Assembly (NCBI GenBank): GCA_026418215.1
Contig: JAOABT010000563.1
Span: forward strand, 1-6,884
DNA length: 6,884 nucleotides
DNA from: Clostridia bacterium
GTDB lineage: Bacteria; Bacillota; Clostridia; DSM-8532
Direction: 5' to 3'
Part shown: positions 1 through 5,560 of the stretch, piece by piece
Position numbering within the stretch: the stretch's first letter is position 1
Layout: each line of letters opens with the position of its first letter
Program-made: the position numbers and the translations under genes
Notes under the pieces: generated by a model
What the model saw: the letters and a program-made list of their open reading frames with translations, nothing else
What the model was told of the DNA's origin: nothing
Database searches by the model: none

Positions 1-72
1 GTGCTTGAATATAACCGTATGTATGGCGGAAGAAACAGTATAGATGTACAAGTCAGTGAGCTAAGGAATTAA
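1..72 (+). CDS. C-terminal end of upstream protein, possibly DUF1934 (YwiB-like); 5' end outside window
   Basis: Frame 1 is open from the left edge to a TAA at 70-72 and encodes 23 residues ending in VQVSELRN. The upstream part is missing, so no catalytic or structural motif can be checked. The pattern of an aromatic residue (LEY), a short Gly/Asn-rich turn (YGGRNS) and an alternating hydrophobic strand resembles the last beta-hairpin of DUF1934/YwiB-type small beta-barrel proteins. That family often lies directly upstream of argS in Clostridia and Bacilli. The identification rests on this weak resemblance and on gene order. It ends 25 bases before the argS ATG, so the two are probably co-transcribed. 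Another short protein could end the same way. Confidence 0.5.
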   Translation: MLEYNRMYGGRNSIDVQVSELRN

Positions 73-84
73 GCGCTCGTTGAA

Positions 85-92
85 GGATGGAG
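85..92 (+). promoter_or_regulatory. Ribosome binding site that fixes the argS start
   Basis: The purine-rich stretch GGATGGAG ends five bases before the ATG at 98. An in-frame TTG at 80 lies upstream of this site and has no Shine-Dalgarno sequence at a suitable distance, so the ATG at 98 is preferred. Confidence 0.7.
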
Positions 93-97
93 AAAGA

Positions 98-1795
98 ATG
101 AACAGTGTTTTTGAAGAGATACGCAAGCAGATCGTATCCAGTACGAAGGATGCGTTCTTAGCGTGTGAGAAGAAGGGAACCCTTCCTGCCATTGAATTGC
201 CTGAAATGGTTGTGGAGGTTCCCCGCGAAAGAGGCTTCGGCGATTTTTCTACCAATATTGCCATGCAGGTTGCCAAGCAGGCCAAGCTCGCGCCAAGGAA
301 AACGGCAGAGCTTTTACTGAGTGAGTACCAGTTTTCCGGAACCTATATTGACCGCGTTGAGATAGCCGGACCAGGCTTTATCAATTTCTATCTCAACAAG
401 GAATGGCTGTATGATTCGCTTAAGCTTGTTCAGCAGAAAAAGGAGCGCTATGGCGAGGTTGAGGTCGGTAAGGGCATCAAGGTGAATGTTGAATTCGTCA
501 GCGCCAACCCCACAGGCCCCTTGCACATGGGCAATGCACGCGGCGGTGCGCTCGGCGATTGTATTGCAAGCGTTCTTAAAAAGGCAGGATATGAGGTTAC
601 CCGCGAATTCTATATCAATGACGCCGGTAATCAGATCGAACGCTTTGGCATGTCTTTGGAAGCACGCTATCTTCAAGCCCTAAAGGGTGAGGATCAGGTG
701 GAATTCCCCGAAGACGGCTATCACGGCGAAGACATTATTGAACATGCCAAGGCCTATATTGAACAGTACGGAGATTCGCTCCTCCATAAGACTCCGGAGG
801 AAAGACGCCAGATTCTGGTTGATTACGCGCTGCCTATTAACATTCAGAGGATCAAGTCAGCGCTGGCCACCTATGGCATTGAATATGACGTCTGGTTTTC
901 CGAGAAATCTCTCCATGAAAGCGGAGCAGTTGCTGAAACGGTCCAATTCCTCAAGGATAATGGATTCACCGTTGAAAAGGAAGGCGCTATCTGGTTAAGT
1001 GCCGAAAAGCTGGGCCTCGAGAAGGATGAGGTGCTGGTCCGCAATAATGGCGTTCCAACGTATATGGCAGCCGATATTGCCTACCATCGCAATAAATTCA
1101 TCACACGTCAGTTTAACTGGGCCATCGATCTTTGGGGAGCTGACCATCATGGTCATGTAGCCCGCATGAAGGCTGCGATGACGCCGTTCGGAATCAAGAG
1201 CGAGCAGCTCGAAGTCGTTCTTTTCCAGCTTGTTCGTCTCTATCGTAACGGAGAAATTGCAAGAATGTCCAAGCGTACGGGTAAGGCGATTTCTCTCGGA
1301 GACCTTCTCGAAGAAGTCGGCCGTGATGCCGCAAGGTTCTTCTTTAACCTGAAGACCTCCGGAAGCCATTTGGATTTTGATTTGGATCTGGCTGTGAAGC
1401 AGTCCAACGACAATCCGGTTTTCTATGTTCAGTATGCCCATGCTAGAATATGCAGTATTCTGCGTCGTTTAGCCGAAGAGGAGGGTGTTGTACCCAAATC
1501 CTTTGATCAGGTGGATCTGACGCTTCTTAAGGAAAAGGAAGAAGAGGAGCTCATGAGAAGGCTGGCCGAATACCCCGAAGAGGTCACGCTTTCAGCGAAA
1601 TCTCTTGAACCCAGCCGCTTGACCCGTTACGTTATGGATGTTGCCGCAAGCTTCCACAGCTTCTACAATGCCTGCCGTGTTAAGGGCGAGGAGGAAGGCC
1701 TCATGATGGCCCGCCTGCTTTTGGTAGACTCAACTCGAATCGTTATTAAAAACGTTCTTGAGCTCATACGCATCAGTGCCCCTGAAAAAATGTGA
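98..1795 (+). CDS. argS: Arginyl-tRNA synthetase (class I)
   Basis: Cytoplasmic enzyme that attaches arginine to tRNA-Arg in an ATP-dependent reaction; essential for translation. The protein is 565 residues from the ATG at 98, the usual size for bacterial ArgRS. The N-terminal additional domain covers about residues 1-100. The class I signature follows in ANPTGPLHMGNARGG, where HMGN (residues 143-146) takes the place of HIGH. The KMSKS-equivalent loop is MSKRTGKA starting at residue 390. A DALR anticodon-binding domain starts near FYVQYAHAR (residues 442-450) and runs to the end. The C-terminus SAPEKM is typical of the family. HMGN is a familiar variant in Firmicutes enzymes and not a defect. 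The gene is intact, with no frameshift. It follows the partial gene at the left edge and precedes the SEC-C gene by 54 bases with no terminator between them, so the three probably form one transcript. No T-box or other leader lies within the window. Confidence 0.98.
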   Translation: MNSVFEEIRKQIVSSTKDAFLACEKKGTLPAIELPEMVVEVPRERGFGDFSTNIAMQVAKQAKLAPRKTAELLLSEYQFSGTYIDRVEIAGPGFINFYLNKEWLYDSLKLVQQKKERYGEVEVGKGIKVNVEFVSANPTGPLHMGNARGGALGDCIASVLKKAGYEVTREFYINDAGNQIERFGMSLEARYLQALKGEDQVEFPEDGYHGEDIIEHAKAYIEQYGDSLLHKTPEERRQILVDYALPINIQRIKSALATYGIEYDVWFSEKSLHESGAVAETVQFLKDNGFTVEKEGAIWLSAEKLGLEKDEVLVRNNGVPTYMAADIAYHRNKFITRQFNWAIDLWGADHHGHVARMKAAMTPFGIKSEQLEVVLFQLVRLYRNGEIARMSKRTGKAISLGDLLEEVGRDAARFFFNLKTSGSHLDFDLDLAVKQSNDNPVFYVQYAHARICSILRRLAEEEGVVPKSFDQVDLTLLKEKEEEELMRRLAEYPEEVTLSAKSLEPSRLTRYVMDVAASFHSFYNACRVKGEEEGLMMARLLLVDSTRIVIKNVLELIRISAPEKM

Positions 1796-1849
1796 AAAAC
1801 CACAGACATTTATACAATGAACCTGTATTAATGAGAGGAGATACACCCC

Positions 1850-2341
<492 letters not shown>

Positions 2342-2377
2342 TAATAGCTTAAGCCGGTTTCATCCAAGGTAGTTAGC

Positions 2378-2427
2378 AAAGTCTCCGCGGGACTCTTCTT
2401 TAGATTCCTCGGAGACTTTATCATTTT
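2378..2427 (+). terminator. Terminator-like stem-loop after the argS/SEC-C genes
   Basis: AAAGTCTCCG (2378-2387) pairs perfectly with CGGAGACTTT (2410-2419). With C2388 bulged, four more pairs form (2389-2392 with 2406-2409, one of them G-T), leaving a 13-nt loop. The 3' side runs into TTTATCATTTT (2417-2427), a broken T-tract, so termination may be imperfect. The position, 37 bases after the SEC-C stop codon, suits the end of that operon. Confidence 0.72.
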
Positions 2428-2440
2428 GGGTCATTGTTCA

Positions 2441-2499
2441 GCGTCCCAGTTACAACGGGTCGCTCATTGCTGCAAAATCCTGTGGGGACTGAACTCAGG
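2441..2499 (+). repeat. Repeat core, copy 1 (59 nt)
   Basis: The core begins GCGTCCCAGTTACAAC and ends GACTGAACTCAGG. It is identical to copy 2 except for G2457 in place of A2552. Predicted pairing: CAGCG (2439-2443) with CGCTG (2503-2507) as an outer stem, TCCC (2444-2447) with GGGA (2485-2488), and ACGGG (2455-2459) with CCTGT (2479-2483, one G-T pair) around a 19-nt loop. An alternative pairs GTTCAG (2436-2441) with CTGAAC (2489-2494). Confidence 0.9.
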
Positions 2500-2535
2500 A
2501 AACGCTGTCTACTTAACGGGTCGAGCCATAGTGTG

Positions 2536-2594
2536 GCGTCCCAGTTACAACAGGTCGCTCATTGCTGCAAAATCCTGTGGGGACTGAACTCAGG
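2536..2594 (+). repeat. Repeat core, copy 2 (59 nt)
   Basis: Direct repeat of 2441-2499 with one substitution. The outer stem is different in sequence but still formed: GTGGCG (2533-2538) pairs with CGCCAC (2597-2602). TCCC (2539-2542) pairs with GGGA (2580-2583), and ACAGG (2550-2554) pairs with CCTGT (2574-2578) with no wobble. The alternative GTTCAG pairing of copy 1 is absent here, which argues that the shared stems are the relevant ones. Confidence 0.9.
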
Positions 2595-2627
2595 TCCGCC
2601 ACTTAAATAACGGGTCTAGTCATTGTT

Positions 2628-2642
2628 CAGCGCTCCGCGCTG
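2628..2642 (+). repeat. Perfect hairpin: core-less third repeat unit
   Basis: CAGCGC (2628-2633) and GCGCTG (2637-2642) form a perfect 6-bp GC-rich stem with a TCC loop. The 14 bases leading in (GTCATTGTTCAGCG at 2619-2632) are identical to those before copy 1, and the CTTAA after it resembles what follows the other 3' arms. It therefore looks like a unit whose core was lost or never inserted. It lies eight bases before the AGGAGG of the ABC ATPase gene. No T-tract follows, so it is not an intrinsic terminator. Confidence 0.8.
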
Positions 2643-2650
2643 CTTAATAG

Positions 2651-2656
2651 AGGAGG
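2651..2656 (+). promoter_or_regulatory. Ribosome binding site of the ABC ATPase gene
   Basis: A full-consensus AGGAGG lies five bases before the ATG at 2662. It decides against an in-frame TTG at 2623, which lies inside the upstream repeat and would add 13 unrelated residues. Confidence 0.9.
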
Positions 2657-2661
2657 CATTT

Positions 2662-3372
2662 ATGCTCAAAGTAACAAATTTGTCAAAGAAATACGAGAAG
2701 GTCCATGCTGTTAAAAAGGTATCCTTCGAGGTGAACGCCGGGGAAATCGCTGTTCTCCTGGGGCCGAACGGTGCAGGCAAAAGTACCACCATCAAATCCA
2801 TAGCCGGTCTTTTACGTTTTGAGGGCAAGATCGCCATTAACGGCAAGGAAAACAAAAGCGTGGAAGCCAAGCGCGTATTCGGCTATATCCCTGAAGCCCC
2901 GGCGCTATATGATTCCCTCTCCGTTTGGGAGCATCTGGAGTTCATTGCAAGAGCCTATGGCCTCAAGGATTGGGAGGATACGGCCAATGCCCTTCTGACC
3001 CGTTTTGATATGGACGATAAAAAGACCAAGGTGGGCAAGGAGCTCTCCAAGGGTATGCAGCAGAAGGTCAGCATTTGCTGTGCACTTCTGATCAATCCTA
3101 AAATGGTCATGTTTGACGAGCCTATGATCGGTCTCGATCCCAAGGCCATCAAGGAGCTCAAGGACCTGTTCGTCGAGCTCAAGAACTCAGGCTGCGCGAT
3201 TTTAATCAGTACCCATATCATTGATTCGGTTGATGAAATGTGGGATAAGGTGCTTATCATGAATAAGGGTGAAATCGTCTTCAATCGTACAAGATCGGAT
3301 ATGATGGCGAGCGGCGAATCCCTTGAGCAGATCTTCTTCGAGGTAACAGAAAAAGAGGAGGCGACCGCATGA
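2662..3372 (+). CDS. ABC transporter ATP-binding protein (exporter type)
   Basis: Cytosolic nucleotide-binding subunit, 236 residues, that powers the permease encoded next to it. All core motifs are present: Walker A GPNGAGKST (residues 34-42), ABC signature LSKGMQQ (128-134), Walker B MVMFDEP with Asp152 and catalytic Glu153, the D-loop GLDP, and the switch histidine His185 in STH. The Q-loop position reads YIPEAP with Glu78 where glutamine is usual, a change often seen in ATPases of this exporter group. The short single-domain form and the pairing with a separate permease fit ABC-2-like efflux systems. The stop codon overlaps the permease start in ATGA (3369-3372), which implies translational coupling. 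The substrate cannot be read from the sequence; I see no sign of bacitracin, lantibiotic or capsule genes nearby. Confidence 0.96.
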   Translation: MLKVTNLSKKYEKVHAVKKVSFEVNAGEIAVLLGPNGAGKSTTIKSIAGLLRFEGKIAINGKENKSVEAKRVFGYIPEAPALYDSLSVWEHLEFIARAYGLKDWEDTANALLTRFDMDDKKTKVGKELSKGMQQKVSICCALLINPKMVMFDEPMIGLDPKAIKELKDLFVELKNSGCAILISTHIIDSVDEMWDKVLIMNKGEIVFNRTRSDMMASGESLEQIFFEVTEKEEATA

Positions 3373-4937
3373 GTCCGTTACTCTTCATCATACGCAAGAC
3401 ACTGAAGAACATCATCAAGAGAGCCTTTAAAAAGCCTGTCGTCCTTATTGGCTACATCATCGTGATTCTATTCTTTGGTGCAGCACTCTTTGGCACGCTG
3501 AAAATGCCAAGCGGCATGGTGCGCAAAGGCTCCCCGGAGTTCTTTACCGGCATCATGGTGCTTGTTTTCGCCGTGCTCAATTATACAACCCTTAAGCTGG
3601 GTATTGAGAAGGGCAGCACCTATTTCCGCATGTCGGACGTCAATCTGGTGTTTACATCACCTATCAAGCCCAACCATGTGCTCCTGTACGCTTTTATCAA
3701 GCAGATAGGGGGAACCTTCCTGCTTTTGTTTATTGCCTTTTTCCAGATCCCGAACCTAAAGAACAACTTTGTCATGCAGGATAACGGCGTTCTTATGATT
3801 ATGCTGGCCGTTGTGGCATACGCATTGTCCTATCCACTCATCAGTATGGTTATCTATTCCTGGACTTCTCAGGCTAAGGCCCGTAAGAAGCTCATGAAGA
3901 ACATTTTTGATATCGGGGCTGCAATCATTGCTTTGCTTTTCATACTGAGCGTATCCCAGACCCGTGACTTCGGAGCCTCTATTAATGCGGTCTTCAACCA
4001 CCCAATCGCAAAATACTTCCCGGTTATCGGGTGGACCGGCTCCATAGCCTCTGCTGCTGTTACAGGCTTCACAACCGAATTTTGGGTAGGCGCCTCTGGT
4101 ATGCTGCTGCTTATTGTGGGCTCCTCGATCGCCCTTTATAAAATGAACCTCGATTATTACGAGGATGTTCTCGAAGGCACCGAATACATGGAGGCCGCTT
4201 TAAAAGCAAAGCGCGAAGGCCGAAACATCATGTTCAATGCCAAGGTCAAGGAAAAGGTCAACCAAAAGCTCGGCGGAACAGGTGCAGGTGCCATCTTTAG
4301 CAAGCAGCTCTTGGAGATCAGAAAGACAGCCTATTTCCTCTTTTTTGACAGGCTATCGGTAACCGTAATCCTTTCGGCTCTGATTTTCAACTTTGTTATG
4401 CCGACAGAAGCCAAGGTTTTTTCGCTTGCGTTGATCCTATTCTTTGCCCTTTACATGCTGCTGCTCTTCCAGGTTCAGGGTCGCCTCGGTACCGAGCTGG
4501 ATAAGCCCTATATTTTCCTTATCCCGGCAAGTTCCTCGGAAAAGCTTTTCTACACAACGCTTTCCGAGCATGTTAAGAACCTCTTTGATGCCTCTCTGCT
4601 GTTTATTTTTGCGGGTGTTCTTTTTAAAGCCTCCGTCCCTGTCATATTGGCATGTATCGTCGCGTATGTTGCTTTTGGAGCAGTTTTCGTCTACACAGAC
4701 GTACTCAACCGAAGGCTGTTTGGGGGGATTCACAGCAAAGGGCTTCTCATTTTCATCAAGATCATTGTCTCCATCCTTATCCAGATTCCGGGCGGGGTTG
4801 CGGCAGGCTTTGTCTTTGCGGCAACAGAAAGCGAAGTTCTGATGATTTGCGCGCTTGGCGCCTGGAGCCTTGTGCTGGCCATTACGTTCTTCCTGTTCTC
4901 CTCGGGTATACTCAATAATCTTGAAGCTGCTGATTAA
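3369..4937 (+). CDS. ABC exporter integral-membrane subunit (putative ABC exporter family)
   Basis: Polytopic membrane protein of 522 residues. Hydrophobic segments are visible near residues 23-43, 60-76, 103-126, 140-164, 179-196, 216-232, 239-257, 329-344, 349-367, 405-419, 423-442, 458-482 and 489-512, about 12 or 13 in all. There is no signal peptide. A charged, probably cytosolic stretch lies between the two membrane halves (about 258-320) and contains MNLDYYEDVLEGTEYMEAAL, a pattern I associate with the Firmicutes 'putative ABC exporter' family (Pfam ABC_export); that assignment is from memory. The ATPase stop overlaps its start, so the two should form one transporter, probably an efflux pump. 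The start is the ATG at 3369, with GAGGAGGCGA (3355-3364) as ribosome binding site inside the ATPase gene. The substrate is unknown. Confidence 0.88.
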   Translation: MSPLLFIIRKTLKNIIKRAFKKPVVLIGYIIVILFFGAALFGTLKMPSGMVRKGSPEFFTGIMVLVFAVLNYTTLKLGIEKGSTYFRMSDVNLVFTSPIKPNHVLLYAFIKQIGGTFLLLFIAFFQIPNLKNNFVMQDNGVLMIMLAVVAYALSYPLISMVIYSWTSQAKARKKLMKNIFDIGAAIIALLFILSVSQTRDFGASINAVFNHPIAKYFPVIGWTGSIASAAVTGFTTEFWVGASGMLLLIVGSSIALYKMNLDYYEDVLEGTEYMEAALKAKREGRNIMFNAKVKEKVNQKLGGTGAGAIFSKQLLEIRKTAYFLFFDRLSVTVILSALIFNFVMPTEAKVFSLALILFFALYMLLLFQVQGRLGTELDKPYIFLIPASSSEKLFYTTLSEHVKNLFDASLLFIFAGVLFKASVPVILACIVAYVAFGAVFVYTDVLNRRLFGGIHSKGLLIFIKIIVSILIQIPGGVAAGFVFAATESEVLMICALGAWSLVLAITFFLFSSGILNNLEAAD

Positions 4938-4947
4938 GTGAGGTCAT

Positions 4948-5391
4948 ATGATCATTCGTTTTGCTGAACAGGGTGATTTGCAGGGCATTATGAGCCTATA
5001 CGACATCCTTGTACCCGATGATGCTAAAGCGTCTATAGACGACCTTTCGAAGGTTTGGGAAAGCATCATGCAAAACCCCGAAACCTACCGGTACGTGGTT
5101 GCGGAGGATCAAGGCAGGTTGTTAGCAACGTGCAATATAGCCATTGTTCCCAACCTGACGCGTGGAGCAAGGCCATATGGCATCATTGAGAATGTCGTGA
5201 CTCATCCGGATGCTAGGAGAAGGGGCTGCGCTAAGGCCGTTATGGAAAAGGCTTTGGGTTTTGCCCGAGAAAACAACTGCTACAAGGTCTTTCTCTTAAG
5301 TGGCAGCCACCGAAAAGAGGCCCATGCCTTCTATGAGGCCATCGGATTCGATGGAAATACCAAGCGGGGCTTTACCTACGATATGAAATAG
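4948..5391 (+). CDS. GNAT-family N-acetyltransferase, 147 aa
   Basis: Cytosolic acetyl-CoA-dependent acetyltransferase with a single GNAT domain over its whole length. Motif A is clear: the strand ENVVTHPDA (residues 81-89) leads into the acetyl-CoA pyrophosphate-binding turn RRRGCA (90-95, matching Q/R-x-x-G-x-G/A), and a helix follows (KAVMEKALGFARE). Motif B is the strand YKVFLLSGS (112-120) followed by AHAFYEAIGF (125-134), the usual C-terminal helix with the conserved tyrosine. The acceptor substrate cannot be inferred. The start is the ATG at 4948 with GAGGT at 4940-4944, which is rather close (3-4 bases). It begins 10 bases after the permease stop, so it is almost certainly on the same transcript. 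A functional link to the exporter, such as acetylating its substrate, is only suggested by this arrangement. Confidence 0.93.
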   Translation: MIIRFAEQGDLQGIMSLYDILVPDDAKASIDDLSKVWESIMQNPETYRYVVAEDQGRLLATCNIAIVPNLTRGARPYGIIENVVTHPDARRRGCAKAVMEKALGFARENNCYKVFLLSGSHRKEAHAFYEAIGFDGNTKRGFTYDMK

Positions 5392-5427
5392 TAAGGTAGG
5401 AAACAGGCTTAGCACTTTAAATATGGC

Positions 5428-5454
5428 CATGCTGCTTGCAGAAATACTAGCATG
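5428..5454. other. Weak stem-loop after the GNAT gene
   Basis: CATGCT (5428-5433) pairs with AGCATG (5449-5454) around a 15-nt loop. A competing CTGC/GCAG mini-hairpin sits at 5432-5441. TTTCT follows, so it could be a weak first terminator, but a 6-bp stem in a 100-base gap may be chance. Confidence 0.3.
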
Positions 5455-5493
5455 CTTTCTACTTGTACGATTTAATAGGGTTTCAATGAATAA

Positions 5494-5531
5494 ACGGCTG
5501 TCTCAAGTTTTTTGAGCAGCCGTCTGTTTTT
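5494..5531 (+). terminator. Intrinsic terminator of the ABC/GNAT operon
   Basis: ACGGCTG (5494-5500) pairs with CAGCCGT (5517-5523). After a bulged T5501, CTCAA (5502-5506) pairs with TTGAG (5512-5516), giving 12 pairs around a GTTTT loop. TTTTT follows at 5527-5531. It lies between convergent genes. Read on the - strand, the stem is followed only by TTTATT, so termination of the peptidase transcript here is possible but weaker. Confidence 0.9.
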
Positions 5532-5560
5532 GATTACCTTTAGTAGCTTATCTGGATGTC

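Larger units (their letters stand above)
2428..2650 (+). repeat. Cluster of tandem structured repeat units (two full, one core-less) between operons
   Basis: This fills the rest of the 320-base gene-free gap. Two full units have a period of 95 nt, and a shortened third unit follows. Each unit begins with a GGGTC-containing linker ending in an arm: GTCATTGTTCAGCG at 2430-2443, a diverged version ending GTGTGGCG at 2531-2538, and GTCATTGTTCAGCG again at 2619-2632. In the full units a 59-nt core follows, and then a sequence complementary to the arm. The motif AACGGGTC or its one-base variant occurs at 2454, 2515, 2549 and 2609. I see no credible open reading frame or clear sigma-70 promoter here. 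I do not recognise it as a known riboswitch class or named repeat family. It may be a transcribed leader of the downstream exporter genes or a dispersed intergenic repeat. Confidence 0.85.

Noticed and set aside
80..97. TTG at 80 as the argS start, adding six residues
   Set aside because: It has no ribosome binding site of its own, while the ATG at 98 has GGAG five bases upstream and gives the usual ArgRS N-terminus.
524..535. HMGN instead of HIGH in ArgRS as a possible defect
   Set aside because: HMGN is common in Firmicutes ArgRS, and the rest of the active site, including the MSKRTGKA loop, is intact.
995..1441. 148-codon open frame on the - strand inside argS
   Set aside because: It lies wholly antisense to a conserved gene, has no ribosome binding site or recognisable domain, and is explained by the codon pattern of argS.
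1796..1849. ATACA/TGTAT stem between argS and the SEC-C gene as a terminator
   Set aside because: It is a 5-bp AT-rich stem with no following T-tract, expected by chance.
2511..2602. Integron attC sites, because ACTTAAC fits the RYYYAAC core
   Set aside because: There is no matching GTTRRRY partner in the right place, no cassette-like gene order and no integrase; the match is a short degenerate motif.
2428..2650. CRISPR array
   Set aside because: There are only two full repeats, they are longer (59 nt) than usual, the spacer-like parts are themselves related in sequence, and no cas genes are present.
2428..2650. Known tandem riboswitch (glycine, guanidine, c-di-GMP, T-box)
   Set aside because: None of the conserved signature sequences of these classes as I remember them is present, and no terminator or anti-terminator switch follows the units.
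2560..2650. Sigma-70 promoter for the ABC operon
   Set aside because: TTAAAT and TTAATA could serve as -10 boxes, but no -35-like sequence lies at a proper 16-18 base spacing.
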